Shown one piece after another: positions 1 through 8,783 of a stretch of 64,000 nt of DNA. The translations under genes and the position numbers were made by a program. The stretch's first letter is position 1; the number at the start of each line of letters is the position of its first letter. The notes under the pieces are model-generated. The model saw only the letters and a program-made list of their open reading frames with translations. It searched no databases and had not been told where the DNA came from. The stretch lies in contig NZ_RQIH01000003.1 in assembly GCF_003939025.1 (NCBI RefSeq), positions 310,001 to 374,000 of the forward strand. Reading direction: 5' to 3'. The stretch is from Rhizobium sophoriradicis. GTDB taxonomy: Bacteria > Pseudomonadota > Alphaproteobacteria > Rhizobiales > Rhizobiaceae.

Positions 1-11
1 ATCTATCGCAC

Positions 12-395
12 ATGCTGACGACACTTGCCGTGCTGATGATGATCAGCGCGCCCGTCCTCGTTCCGGCGACGGCCGAGGCCGCCCGTCGTGGAGTGGCGGC
101 CTGCGGCCCGAGAGGTTGCGGCGCTGCGGCTTGCGGGCCGCGCGGATGCGCTGCGGTCCGGACCCGTCCGGCATACCGACCCGCCGTTCGGCCGCCCCTT
201 CGGCGTGGCGTCGTGGTCGTTACCCCTCGCCGCTACTGGCGTCCGGGTACCGCCATTGCCGCAGGTGCTGCCATCGGCTTCGTCGCCGGAGCTGCCGCCG
301 TTTCATTGGCAGGTACGCCGCCTCAATCCGGTCAATGCTGGTACTACACCTCGCCCGCCAAGACGACGGGCTTCTGGGACGTATGCCCGCGCTGA
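12..395 (+). CDS. small exported protein of unknown function
   Basis: About 127 residues. A hydrophobic N-terminus (about residues 1-23, ending in an Ala-rich AEA-like cleavage site) looks like a signal peptide. It is followed by two CGPRGC repeats, a Pro/Arg-rich stretch, and a Gly/Ala-rich hydrophobic segment (about residues 80-101) that could be a membrane anchor. The C-terminus has a Cys-Trp-Tyr-Tyr motif. I do not recognise a named family. The reading frame stays open to the left edge of the window, so the true start could lie upstream, but the ATG at 12 directly precedes the signal-like sequence. Confidence 0.6.
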   Translation: MLTTLAVLMMISAPVLVPATAEAARRGVAACGPRGCGAAACGPRGCAAVRTRPAYRPAVRPPLRRGVVVVTPRRYWRPGTAIAAGAAIGFVAGAAAVSLAGTPPQSGQCWYYTSPAKTTGFWDVCPR

Positions 396-442
396 GCGGC
401 TCGCAGAAAGACCGGCGAGTCCGTCTGGTTTACTACGTCAAC

Positions 443-465
443 GCCCTCCCCACAGTGGGGAGGGC
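443..465. repeat. perfect GC-rich hairpin
   Basis: Two 11-base arms (443-453 and 455-465) are exact reverse complements around one base. The motif (CCCTCCCC/GGGGAGGG) is common in rhizobial intergenic DNA and resembles the core of the larger element at 16956-17089. A short T-run (471-474) follows, so it may also end transcription of the gene at 12-395. A second small inverted repeat lies at 473-485. Confidence 0.55.
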
Positions 466-503
466 CACGATTTTCGCGTCGCGAATTTTAGAGGGCACGT
501 TCC

Positions 504-1151
504 ATGGATTTCACAGTCATCGACATCGCACTCGTCGGAAAACTTCTGCTGCTGCTTCTGATCGGCATGGGGCCGAAGATCGCCCTGGTGCCGTTTCTGG
601 AAAAGACCCACGCCTTCGACACCGAAACCAAGGTGCGCATCGGCCGCCAGATGGTTCTGATCGCTGTCGTCACGGCGCTGATCCTGTTCGCGACAGGCGC
701 TCTGCTGATGCGGCTTCTCCACATTACCGGTGGCTCCGTCGCCGTCGCCGGTGGCATCATACTCGCGCTTATCGCCATTAAGATGGCGTCTGGACCGACA
801 GAGAAGCCGCACGACGAGTTCGCCGCTCCGGTCGACCCGGACAAGCTGGCCATATTTCCGCTCGCCGTCCCTTATCTGCTCAATCCCGTCGGCATCACCG
901 TCATCATCATCGCCTCCGGCGCAGTCACCTCGATCGCCAGCGCGATACTGGTCGCCGCTCTGATCCTGCTCGTCGGCGCGTTCGACTATCTGGTGTTTAC
1001 CAACATCGACAAGCTCGCCAAGCGCATGAAGCCGGTCAGCATGATCGTCTCGGAGGTCGTCTTCGGCATTCTGCTGACGGCGGTCGCAGTTCAGCTGATC
1101 GTCACCGGCCTTGGCAGCCTCGGCATCATCACCCCAGCCGCCGCGCATTAA
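504..1151 (+). CDS. MarC family integral membrane protein
   Basis: 215 residues with about six hydrophobic segments and the family-typical Asn-Pro-Val-Gly-Ile-Thr motif near the middle (within LNPVGITVIII). This is the MarC/UPF0056 family of inner-membrane proteins, once linked to multiple antibiotic resistance but without an established transport substrate. It is a single-gene unit preceded by the hairpin at 443-465. The ATG at 504 begins the first hydrophobic helix within about ten residues, which fits the family. The loop around residues 95-115 is charged (EKPHDEF...DPDK). Family call firm, function unknown. Confidence 0.8.
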   Translation: MDFTVIDIALVGKLLLLLLIGMGPKIALVPFLEKTHAFDTETKVRIGRQMVLIAVVTALILFATGALLMRLLHITGGSVAVAGGIILALIAIKMASGPTEKPHDEFAAPVDPDKLAIFPLAVPYLLNPVGITVIIIASGAVTSIASAILVAALILLVGAFDYLVFTNIDKLAKRMKPVSMIVSEVVFGILLTAVAVQLIVTGLGSLGIITPAAAH

Positions 1152-1328
1152 GAGGTCGGGAGATAGCTGCCAAATAAGGTGGAATACGCGGATCCAACCT
1201 GTATAAATACAACCTGCCGCGAAAAGGTTACCGTTCGATAGATTATCCAGATACTGAAGGGCGCTCCGGCTTTATACTGTCTTCCATCGGGTGAGACCCC
1301 GCTTTAATAGACTGCCAGGGTACGCCTG

Positions 1329-2006
1329 ATGAAACTGACTATTCTCGACTGCGATGGCGTCCTTGTGAATAGCGAGGAGATTTATCTCGCTGCTGAACTC
1401 GAATTTCTGGAATCCATCGGCGCTGGTTTTGAACCCAAAGCCTACATGCAGTCACTCATGGGGCTCTCTCCCAGTATGTGGGAAGCGAAGCTTCAGAATT
1501 GCGTGGAGGCGAAAACCGGAACACCTCTTCCGCGCGATTTCTATGCTCAAATCGAGCACATATCGACAATGAGATTGGAAGCTGATTTGGCGGAAATACC
1601 GTTCGCGCGGCAAGCGATAAACAAGATCGCGACACTGCGGTGCGTAGCCTCCAGTACCCCTTCCAGAAGGTTGCGTTGGAAATTGCAGCATGTTGGATTG
1701 ATCGATCTGTTCGACCCGCATATTTTCTCAGCTGATCTGGTCGCAAATGGAAAGCCAGCCCCGGATCTCTTTCTCCATGCAGCCACGGCGATGAACGTGC
1801 TCCCGCACGAGTGCGTCGTTGTCGAAGACAGCGTCAATGGCGTCATTGCAGGCAAAGCGGCTGGCATGCGTGTCATCGGCTTTACCGCTGGCAACCATTG
1901 CTCGGCGAATCATGGTGAAAGCCTAATGCGATCCGGCGCGGATATTATTGTCGAAAACTACGACGACCTGGCAGCGGCGATTGAACGGTTTGCAGGACCA
2001 CGTTGA
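1329..2006 (+). CDS. HAD superfamily phosphatase/phosphomutase-like hydrolase
   Basis: 225 residues with all four HAD motifs in order: DCDGVLVNSE near the N-terminus (nucleophile and acid/base Asp), a Ser-Ser-Thr motif II (ASSTPSRR), Lys in GKPAPDLF (motif III) and VVVEDSVNG (motif IV). The helical cap between motifs I and II makes it a subfamily I enzyme like beta-phosphoglucomutase, phosphoglycolate phosphatase or sugar-phosphatase. The substrate cannot be told from sequence. It stands alone, with 177 bases of non-coding DNA upstream. The ATG at 1329 starts three residues before the conserved beta strand, so the start is well supported. Confidence 0.88.
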   Translation: MKLTILDCDGVLVNSEEIYLAAELEFLESIGAGFEPKAYMQSLMGLSPSMWEAKLQNCVEAKTGTPLPRDFYAQIEHISTMRLEADLAEIPFARQAINKIATLRCVASSTPSRRLRWKLQHVGLIDLFDPHIFSADLVANGKPAPDLFLHAATAMNVLPHECVVVEDSVNGVIAGKAAGMRVIGFTAGNHCSANHGESLMRSGADIIVENYDDLAAAIERFAGPR

Positions 2007-2207
2007 GCGTCGCCGCTCGGGGTATTTTCTGGTCGCATCGTCCAGCAGGTACGCTGCCCGCCTGCTGGAGCTTCGAAGTGTCGATGAGTCCGAGAGCTGG
2101 CATCAAGGATATGCAGGCTAAGGAGGTGCGCCCGCCCACCTGAGCGGCCCATATGGGTGGTCTCCCTCATTCGACATCGTGTAGCAACGCGGACGGTTCG
2201 CTGCAGG

Positions 2208-2888
2208 TCAGCGTCCAAGGCTGCCAGCGGCGGCGACGATCTCCGCCGCGGTCGGAAAAATGCAGAGGCTGTTCGGCCCGTCGAGCGCTTCGAGTTGAGC
2301 CCAGCCGATAGTGCCGTTCGCATCGACCAGGAAGTGCCCGACGAGCTGAGTAGCGTGCTTCTCGAATATTGCCTTATCGGCTTCATCAAGCTCGAAGCGG
2401 TCTTTGGCGTTGAGGATCGTGTTGGCTTCCATCGGCTGTAGCGGTTCTGGCAGCTCGCCCGTTGGGTTGATGCGTGCCGCTTGGAATTGCGGCATCGTTG
2501 CGCCATATGGCCATTCGGACTGTCCGCTGCTCCCATCTGGCAAGAACTCGGCATGCGGCACGCCGTAGGCGCGATGCGTGCGGCAGTCGGGGTCGCACAG
2601 AAGCGTTACCGGCGTCGGCCGGTGCCGGAAATACAGGCGGGCGCGTTCCACCGGTGTGTTGATGACGGCCACGGTCTCCAGCCCGGCGGCGCGCAGGGTT
2701 GGCTGCACGCCGGCGAGCTGTTCTACCTGACGCCGGCAGAACGGGCAGTGCAGCCCGCGAAAGAAGCCGATCAAGAACGGGCGACCGCTCAAGTCGGCGA
2801 GCGAGATCGTTCCGTCGAAGTTTGCCGTGGCCAGCGCGAACGCGGGCGCGGAATCTCCAGGCTGTAGCGGGCGCTTCTGGTCTGTCAT
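2208..2888 (-). CDS. peroxiredoxin-like redoxin (AhpC/TSA fold)
   Basis: 226 residues. The N-terminal half has a thioredoxin-fold redoxin pattern: LQPGDSAPAFAL, then LIGFFRGLHCPFCRRQ with a CxxC at the expected peroxidatic position, then strands around the T-P-V segment. The C-terminal half (about residues 125-226) is longer than in classical AhpC and matches the peroxiredoxin-like proteins often annotated in rhizobia. The ATG at 2888 has a purine-rich Shine-Dalgarno sequence (GGAGAAAAAGGA). The reading frame continues upstream to 3164, but that part is low-complexity and lacks a binding site. It probably reduces peroxides or disulfides; the exact substrate is unknown. Confidence 0.8.
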   Translation of the reverse strand: MTDQKRPLQPGDSAPAFALATANFDGTISLADLSGRPFLIGFFRGLHCPFCRRQVEQLAGVQPTLRAAGLETVAVINTPVERARLYFRHRPTPVTLLCDPDCRTHRAYGVPHAEFLPDGSSGQSEWPYGATMPQFQAARINPTGELPEPLQPMEANTILNAKDRFELDEADKAIFEKHATQLVGHFLVDANGTIGWAQLEALDGPNSLCIFPTAAEIVAAAGSLGR

Positions 2889-3337
2889 GGGAATAGTTCC
2901 TTTTTCTCCAGCTGAACGACCGAAATTCAACTGTATCACTTGTCGCAAGAAGGCCAAACGCTCGATGTAAAGACGACGGGGCGCGGTTCGGCGTGCAGCT
3001 CCGGCCAGTGTCGAAGGCGCCCCCACCTCTTGCCTCACCGGCCAGTAGAAAATCCAACACCCCGCAAAAGGCCAAAACCGGGCCCATCGATCGGTGGCCA
3101 CCATGTCCTTCCCAGCGGTCCTGCTGCTATCTGCTCCAGTCGTGCCGACCTTATCCATAGACATCCTTTTAGCGACAAAACCGCCCCGGAGCGCGCACCG
3201 GGATCATTCAAATTCGTTGATGTTATCCATAAACTCTATTCGTTTGAATGATGGGTTCGCGAAGCCCATATTAACAGCATGGACAAGGACGAACCTCCCA
3301 TCGCGACCATGTCCCGGCTCAAGAAAGGAACCGAAAA
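2889..3337. other. 449-base intergenic region
   Basis: The region separates divergent genes (redoxin on minus, DUF1127 protein on plus). I see no convincing gene. It holds an inverted repeat with 8-base arms CATTCAAA (3205-3212) and TTTGAATG (3243-3250), 30 bases apart, which could be an operator for either side. The DUF1127 gene has a clear ribosome site (AAGAAAGGA) just before 3338. Confidence 0.4.
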
Positions 3338-3538
3338 ATGACCACGCTCACCTATCGGGGTGGTGGCAAGACCCTCACCTCCAGCGAAGGCCGCTTCGAT
3401 CTGGGCCATTATGCCCACAAGCTCGTGCTCGCCTGGACCCGCTGGCAGACTGCCCGCGAAATCGAAGCCATGCCGTTCGACGTCCGCAAGGATATCGGCT
3501 GGCCGAGCACCGACGACAGCAAACACCGGACCATGTAA
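3338..3538 (+). CDS. DUF1127-type small protein
   Basis: 66 residues. The core LAWTRWQTAREIEAMPFDV followed by RKDIGWP matches the DUF1127 (YjiS-like) pattern: a Trp/Arg-rich helix, then a 'L..lp...rkDIGl' helix. Such small Arg-rich proteins are abundant in Rhizobiales; some bind RNA or influence phosphate and carbon metabolism, but this one is uncharacterised. It has its own ribosome site and is followed at once by a strong terminator, so it is probably a monocistronic, highly transcribed gene. Confidence 0.75.
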   Translation: MTTLTYRGGGKTLTSSEGRFDLGHYAHKLVLAWTRWQTAREIEAMPFDVRKDIGWPSTDDSKHRTM

Positions 3539-3565
3539 TGAATGCGACATTCCTCCTGAGATGAG

Positions 3566-3598
3566 GGCGGCGTCTGCATCTTGCAACGCCGCCTTTTT
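3566..3598 (+). terminator. Rho-independent terminator of the DUF1127 gene
   Basis: An 8-base GC-rich stem (GGCGGCGT at 3566-3573, ACGCCGCC at 3586-3593) with an inner TGCA/TGCA extension is followed by five T residues. It lies 28 bases after the stop of the small gene. Confidence 0.9.
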
Positions 3599-3820
3599 CG
3601 TGTCCGCCATCTCGTTCCCCATTCCACTTCAGCCCCTGAATTTCGGTTGGCTGTGAGCTCTCCTCCGCCCCGCTGGCGCCCTCGCCTGCGACTTGACCGG
3701 TCAAATCGCGGTCAATGTCGCATATTTGCTCTTCCCGGCCGCATTTTTCCATGCCAGTGTCGCTTTCAGGACATCGGCGCGACGCATTCCGCGCAACGAA
3801 TATGTCATCGTCCCTCGAGC

Positions 3821-4852
3821 ATGGATTTCGCTATGAACAGGATGCAGATCAAGAAGCGTTCACTGGTCTTCTTTATGGTACCGCAATTCACCATGCTGCC
3901 CTTCTCGGCCGCCGTGGACACCTTGCGCATCGCCAATCGCATGCTCGGCTATCAGGCCTATACCTGGCGGCTTGCCTCCCTCGACGGGGAGAAGGTCTAT
4001 TCCTCCTGCGGCATCGGCGTCGAGGCGAATTCCTCGCTCGCCGAGGAGCGCCGCCATCTCGGCGGCGAAAACCGGCCGGGCATGGTGCTCGTCTGTTCCG
4101 GCATCGATGTCGAAGAGTTCAACAACAAATCGGTCAATGCCTGGCTGCGCGAATGCTACAATCGCGGCGTTGCCGTCGGCAGCCTCTGTACGGGCGCACA
4201 TGTGCTGGCCCAGGCTGGCCTCTTGAACGGCAAGCGCTGCGCCATCCACTGGGAAAACCTGCCGGGCTTCTCCGAAGCCTTCCCGCAGGCGGAGGTCTAT
4301 GCCGATCTCTACGAAATTGACGGCAATCTTTATACCTGCGCCGGCGGCACCGCCTCGCTCGACATGATGCTGAACCTCGTCGGCGAGGATTTCGGCGAGA
4401 GCCTCGTCAATCGCATCTGCGAGCAGCACCTGACCGATCGCGTGCGCAATCCGCACGACCGTCAGCGCCTGCCGCTGCGCGCCCGCCTCGGCGTGCAGAA
4501 TGCCAAGGTGCTGTCGATCATCGAGTTGATGGAAGGCAATCTGGCCGAGCCGCTGTCGCTGATCGAGATCGCCGACGGCGCCGGCCTCTCGCGGCGCCAG
4601 ATCGAACGGCTGTTCCGCCAGGAGATGGGCCGCTCGCCGGCCCGCTACTATCTCGAAATCCGCCTCGACCGCGCCCGCCACCTGCTGGTGCAATCCTCGA
4701 TGCCCGTGGTAGAAGTCGCCGTCGCCTGCGGCTTCGTCTCGGCCTCGCATTTCTCCAAGTGTTATCGCGAACTCTACCATCGCTCGCCGCAGCAGGAACG
4801 CGCCGAGCGCAAGTTGACCATGGCGACAGCGCGCCAGGCAGTTGCGGCTTGA
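3821..4852 (+). CDS. GlxA family (DJ-1/PfpI + AraC) transcriptional regulator
   Basis: 343 residues. The N-terminal half is a DJ-1/PfpI-like domain (LVFFMVPQFTMLPFSAAVD; GSLCTGAHVLAQAGLL with a Cys at the nucleophile-elbow position). The C-terminal third is an AraC DNA-binding domain with two helix-turn-helix units (LSLIEIADGAGLSRRQIERL and VVEVAVACGFVSASHFSKCY). Relatives control arginine, choline/betaine or nitrogen catabolism in proteobacteria; the effector here is not known. The frame extends upstream through the preceding terminator, so translation must begin at ATG 3821 or at ATG 3833; neither has a strong ribosome site. No obvious target gene is adjacent. Confidence 0.85.
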   Translation: MDFAMNRMQIKKRSLVFFMVPQFTMLPFSAAVDTLRIANRMLGYQAYTWRLASLDGEKVYSSCGIGVEANSSLAEERRHLGGENRPGMVLVCSGIDVEEFNNKSVNAWLRECYNRGVAVGSLCTGAHVLAQAGLLNGKRCAIHWENLPGFSEAFPQAEVYADLYEIDGNLYTCAGGTASLDMMLNLVGEDFGESLVNRICEQHLTDRVRNPHDRQRLPLRARLGVQNAKVLSIIELMEGNLAEPLSLIEIADGAGLSRRQIERLFRQEMGRSPARYYLEIRLDRARHLLVQSSMPVVEVAVACGFVSASHFSKCYRELYHRSPQQERAERKLTMATARQAVAA

Positions 4853-4917
4853 GATAAGAGGCCGTCACCACGAGGGTAGGCAGTGGCCGAGGTGGCGCCG
4901 AGCAGGGTCGAGCGGCG

Positions 4918-6249
4918 CTACTGCGCCGCCTCCTCCGTCATCCTAGCGTCGGAATAGACCTGGTTGCGGCCCCGGTGTTTGGCCATGTAGAGGAATTGGT
5001 CGGCGGCGTTCAAATAATTCTCGAAAGTCTCGTAGCCGCCGATCTCGGCAATGCCGATCGAAATCGTGACGCCGAGGTCCTCGTCGTCAGCGGTGACCTT
5101 CAACCGCGATATATCCGAGCGGATCTCATCGCAAAGCTTGGTCGCAGCGGCCGAATCCATCTGCGGGAAGAGGATGGCGAATTCTTCGCCGCCAAGTCGC
5201 GAGAGAAGATTGTCGCTGCCTTCGAAGATCGTAAACAGCCGGTTCGCCACCGCCTTCAGCACCTTGTCGCCGATCTCGTGACCGTAGGTATCGTTGAGGC
5301 GCTTGAAATGGTCGATATCAAGGATGGCGACTGAACTCGGCACTTTCAGCCGCAGGCATTCGTTCACCAGCTTCGGGCCGTTGTCGTAGAAGTAGCGGCG
5401 GTTATAGAGGCCGGTCAGGTAGTCGCATGCGGCCGCCGCCCTCAGCTGCCGCATCTGCGCCAGCGTCTCGGCATTGTTGGCAATGCGGCATTGCAGCTCC
5501 TCGGCGACAAAAGGCCGGTAGAGGAAGTCGCTGGCGCCCGCCTTCAGGAAACTGGCTGACAGCATGCGGTCGTTGGACGAAGACACTCCGATGACGCGCA
5601 GCCTGTCGGAACCGAAGCGATGGCGGATGCGCCGCGTCAGCTCGTAACCGCTCATATCGGGCATATGGTGATCGGTGACGACGAGTTCGATGTCGCTGTA
5701 GGCTTCAAGAGCGGCCAGCGCCTCGAGCCCCGAGCTTGCCTCGACGACGAGATATTGCTGCGCCTTCAAGAGATCGACGAGAACCTGGCGTGCCGAGACG
5801 ACATCGTCGACGACGAGGACCCGCGTCTTGCGGTTGGAGATCGCCCGGCGGACGGTGGCGACCAGATTGTCGAGCGCGAACTCATTGTCCTTCAAGACGT
5901 AATCGATGACATTGCGCTCCATGATCCTGTTGCGCGTGTTGAGATCGAACGTGGCGGTAAAGACGATCGCCGGGATATCGTGCTCGATCGTGCAGTCGAG
6001 CGCCTCGCCATAGGGCGAATCCGGCAGGTTGAGATCGACGACGGCCATGGTGTAGCCGTGACCGTCTTCGGCAAGCTCCCTGCGCAGCGCCTTCAGCGAC
6101 GAGCAGGATTTGACGGCAAGCCCAAGTTCCGTCTGGAACCGGTGGCAGAGCACGGCGGAAAACATCCGGGAATCTTCAACCAGAAGTATTTTGAGCCCGC
6201 CCGAGCGCAGCCCGATTCCATCTCGCTGAAAATCCGCTTGAAACGCCAC
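4918..6249 (-). CDS. response regulator with two receivers and a GGDEF (diguanylate cyclase) domain
   Basis: 443 residues from the GTG at 6249, chosen because a strong AGGGGGGA site lies just upstream; the frame continues to a TTG at 6345. Order: receiver 1 (LLVEDS; phosphoacceptor in VVDLNLPD), receiver 2 (LVVDD; phosphoacceptor in VVTDHHMPD), then GGDEF with an intact GGEEF signature. This is a PleD-like layout expected to make c-di-GMP when phosphorylated. The inhibitory RxxD site that normally sits five residues before GGEEF is replaced by GSDN, so product inhibition is probably lost. The gene follows its paralogue (6436-7266), with a hairpin terminator between them. Confidence 0.9.
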   Translation of the reverse strand: MAFQADFQRDGIGLRSGGLKILLVEDSRMFSAVLCHRFQTELGLAVKSCSSLKALRRELAEDGHGYTMAVVDLNLPDSPYGEALDCTIEHDIPAIVFTATFDLNTRNRIMERNVIDYVLKDNEFALDNLVATVRRAISNRKTRVLVVDDVVSARQVLVDLLKAQQYLVVEASSGLEALAALEAYSDIELVVTDHHMPDMSGYELTRRIRHRFGSDRLRVIGVSSSNDRMLSASFLKAGASDFLYRPFVAEELQCRIANNAETLAQMRQLRAAAACDYLTGLYNRRYFYDNGPKLVNECLRLKVPSSVAILDIDHFKRLNDTYGHEIGDKVLKAVANRLFTIFEGSDNLLSRLGGEEFAILFPQMDSAAATKLCDEIRSDISRLKVTADDEDLGVTISIGIAEIGGYETFENYLNAADQFLYMAKHRGRNQVYSDARMTEEAAQ

Positions 6250-6368
6250 AGCCGCTATTCCCCCCTGCGCCCGACGGGCTCGACTCGGCCCTCCCCCCGG
6301 CCGGGCGGACGATAACCGAGAGGCCTGTGCGCGTGAAGAGGACAAATGATGGCGTTACTTGTAATTGC

Positions 6369-6399
6369 AAAAATTCGATGCCGGTCATGGACCGGCATC
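6369..6399 (-). terminator. terminator between the two receiver genes
   Basis: A perfect 10-base stem (GATGCCGGTC 6377-6386, GACCGGCATC 6390-6399) with a 3-base loop. Read on the minus strand it is followed by GAATTTTT, so it is a Rho-independent terminator for the gene at 6436-7266. This suggests the two paralogues are at least partly transcribed separately. Confidence 0.75.
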
Positions 6400-6435
6400 T
6401 CCGCCTCACTGGCAATACTCATGCTGGAAGGGCCG

Positions 6436-7266
6436 TCAGGCAACCGCCCGCTCCTTGCGCATCGACTGAATTTGCAAAAGCGTATCGAGATTCTGATTGA
6501 CGCGGCAGTAGAACTCCTCGTCGATAAAGGGGCGCAGCATGAAATCGTTGCCGCCGGCTTTGAGGAACCGCGCCGAAAGCAACCGGTTCGAGGAGGAGGA
6601 AACCCCGATGATGCGCAGCTCGTGCGAGCCGATATTGGCGCGGATGCGCCGTGTCAGCTCGAAGCCGTCAATGTCGGGCATGTTGTAGTCGGTGATCATC
6701 AGGCCGATATCCCGGTTGGCCTTCAGGATCTCCAATGCCTTGCCGCCGCTGTCGGCGACGCTGACGCGGAAATTGTAGCGTTTCAGCCGGCTCGACAGCA
6801 GGGCGCGCGCCGTCGCGCTGTCGTCGACGATCAGCACATGGTGGCGATGATTGGTCAGGAACCGGCAAATCGACTCCGCCAGCAGATCGACCGCGAATAT
6901 ATTGTCCTTGAGGATATAGTCGACGATATCCTTGGCCATCAGCTTGTCGCGCATGCTTTCATGGAAGGTGCCGGTAAAGACGATGGTGGGAATGGAGAGA
7001 TCGACCAGATATTCCAGCGCCTCGCCGTTTTCGGCGCCCGGCAGATTGATGTTCGAGATCGCCAGCGTGATCGGATCGGAAGATTTGTCGTAGGAAAACT
7101 GCAAATCCTCGAAGTTGCGGCAGATCTCGACATTAATGTCGAACAACTCCTTGAGGCGTTTGCTGATCATCGAGGTGAACACGTTTGAATCTTCCGCGAC
7201 AATAATGCGCGCGCCGGCAAACATCTCTCCGGAATATTGCATCCCCGAAATACCCAAAAACGCCAT
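6436..7266 (-). CDS. tandem receiver-domain protein, first receiver degenerate
   Basis: 276 residues made of two CheY-like receivers and no output domain. Receiver 2 is complete (LIVDDS; Asp193 in ITDYNMPD). In receiver 1 the acidic pocket is present (VAEDS) but the phosphoacceptor position is Asn72 (AISNINLPG), so it probably cannot be phosphorylated. The protein aligns along its length with the receiver half of the downstream GGDEF protein (shared VFT.TF and Y.LKDN.FA motifs), which points to gene duplication. The ATG at 7266 has an AAAGG site. It may act as a phosphate sink or adaptor for the GGDEF partner; that is inference. Confidence 0.85.
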   Translation of the reverse strand: MAFLGISGMQYSGEMFAGARIIVAEDSNVFTSMISKRLKELFDINVEICRNFEDLQFSYDKSSDPITLAISNINLPGAENGEALEYLVDLSIPTIVFTGTFHESMRDKLMAKDIVDYILKDNIFAVDLLAESICRFLTNHRHHVLIVDDSATARALLSSRLKRYNFRVSVADSGGKALEILKANRDIGLMITDYNMPDIDGFELTRRIRANIGSHELRIIGVSSSSNRLLSARFLKAGGNDFMLRPFIDEEFYCRVNQNLDTLLQIQSMRKERAVA

Positions 7267-7713
7267 GGTAAACCTTTAATGTAAAATCCATCCCCGGCTC
7301 AAACTGATACATCAATTGATTTGACTAATCATTAATCAGCGAGAGACGGCGAAGCGTCCAGCTGGACCCGCCCGCGATTTTCTTGCAGATATGATTAAGA
7401 AATCAGGCGCCAAGCGCCGCGTTGTCCGCATCGAACGGGCTTTCGCCGACAATTGTCACGTGATAGGTCGTGAACCTTGATCTCAGCTCCGTGCTCTCTT
7501 TGGCGCAGTCGGGCCGCGGCATGGCAAGCATTTGCTTACCGACTGATCGAAGGCAGATCTCGTATGCGACGGCCGGAACCAGGTAGACCGGTGCGGCGAT
7601 AGAGCGTCGCAACGCCGCGAGACAAGAGCTGCCTTGAACCCGTCCGGCTGGCGAAGCTCCGCAGAAGCCATTATAAGTGCGTGATCGACCCACACCTATG
7701 GGCGGATGTGCTC
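7267..7713. other. intergenic region with no convincing gene
   Basis: The 60-100 bases next to the receiver gene (about 7270-7340) are AT-rich and probably hold its promoter. A 96-codon minus-strand frame (7403-7693) is open, but I recognise no family in it and it has no good ribosome site; its last 60 residues could just be a real small protein. Otherwise nothing was found. Confidence 0.35.
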
Positions 7714-8697
7714 ATGACCCAACCCGACCCGGTAATCGAATGGCTGCTCGATTCCGACCCGGCAATCCGGTGGCAGGTGATGTGCGATCTCATCGATGCC
7801 CCCGAGACGGACTGGATGGCCGAGCGGGCCAAGGTGGAGACGCAAGGCTGGGGCGCGAGGCTGCTTACCTGCCAGGACGAGGACGGCCAATGGGCGGGCG
7901 GCGCCTTTCTTCCCGCCGGTTTCGACCCTCGCGAGTGGCGGGAGCGCGGCCAGCCGTGGACGGCGACAAATTTCTCGCTGTCGCAACTGCGGGAATTCGG
8001 TCTCGATCCCGCCTGCGAGCGGGCCAGGCGCACCGTCGCATTGATCGGCGCCAATGCCCATTGGGAGGAAGGCGGTCAGCCCTATTGGAACGGCGAAGTC
8101 GAGGAATGCATCAATGGCCGCACCGTCGCCGACGGCGCCTATTTCGGTATCGACGTCTCCTCCATTGTCGAGAGGCTGACCGGCGAGCGCCTCGAGGATG
8201 GCGGCTGGAATTGCGAACGGTGCAACGGCTCCATTCGGTCGTCCTTTGCCAGCACCATCAACGTGCTGGAAGGGCTGCTGGTGTTCGAGCGAGCGATCGG
8301 TGGTACGCCGCAATCCCGGGAGGCGCGCAGAACGGGCGAGGAATTCCTGCTCAAGCGCGACCTTTTCCGCCGTCTCGGCACCGGCGAGCCAGCCGACGAA
8401 CGCTTCCTGCACTTCCTGCACCCGAACCGCTGGCGCTACGACATCCTCCGCGCCCTCGACTATTTTCGGTCAAGCGCCCTCCTGACCGGCTCCGCCCCCG
8501 ATCCGCGCCTCGGCGAGGCGATCGCCCATCTTCGCTTCCGCCGTCTTCAGGACGGCAGATGGCCGCTCGACTGGACCCTGCCGGGGCGCGTCTGGTTCGA
8601 GATCGACGAGGGAGTAGGTCAGCCCTCGCGCTGGATCACGCTCCGGGCGATGCGGGTGCTCCGATGGTGGGATGCCCACGCCTCAGTCAACGCCTGA
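7714..8697 (+). CDS. squalene-cyclase/prenyltransferase-like alpha-toroid protein
   Basis: 327 residues from ATG 7714; a GTG at 7681 in the same frame is possible. Sequence blocks such as GWGARLLTCQDEDGQWAGG, ERLEDGGWNCE and RLQDGRWPLDW are the Gln/Asp-rich 'QD.DGgW' turns of the alpha/alpha-toroid fold shared by squalene-hopene cyclases and prenyltransferase beta subunits. The protein is half the length of a hopene cyclase and no DxDD catalytic motif is visible, so it is not a normal triterpene cyclase. Similar short proteins are usually annotated as squalene cyclase-like or hypothetical. No biosynthetic partner is nearby. Confidence 0.65.
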   Translation: MTQPDPVIEWLLDSDPAIRWQVMCDLIDAPETDWMAERAKVETQGWGARLLTCQDEDGQWAGGAFLPAGFDPREWRERGQPWTATNFSLSQLREFGLDPACERARRTVALIGANAHWEEGGQPYWNGEVEECINGRTVADGAYFGIDVSSIVERLTGERLEDGGWNCERCNGSIRSSFASTINVLEGLLVFERAIGGTPQSREARRTGEEFLLKRDLFRRLGTGEPADERFLHFLHPNRWRYDILRALDYFRSSALLTGSAPDPRLGEAIAHLRFRRLQDGRWPLDWTLPGRVWFEIDEGVGQPSRWITLRAMRVLRWWDAHASVNA

Positions 8698-8783
8698 CGC
8701 CAAGCCCAGCAAGAGCAAGGCATGCGCCTCGACCGCGCGCAGCAATTCGTCGCAGCCCACCATTGCCCCATCCCCGCAGGTCT

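Noticed and set aside
2889..3164. N-terminal extension of the redoxin up to position 3164
   Set aside because: No ribosome site there, no conservation pattern, and a strong site precedes the ATG at 2888.
3581..3820. Upstream extension of the GlxA-like regulator
   Set aside because: It would begin inside the terminator of the preceding gene. The conserved domain starts near 3833.
7403..7693. 96-codon minus-strand frame
   Set aside because: No family, no clear ribosome site. Kept only as a remark within the intergenic entry.
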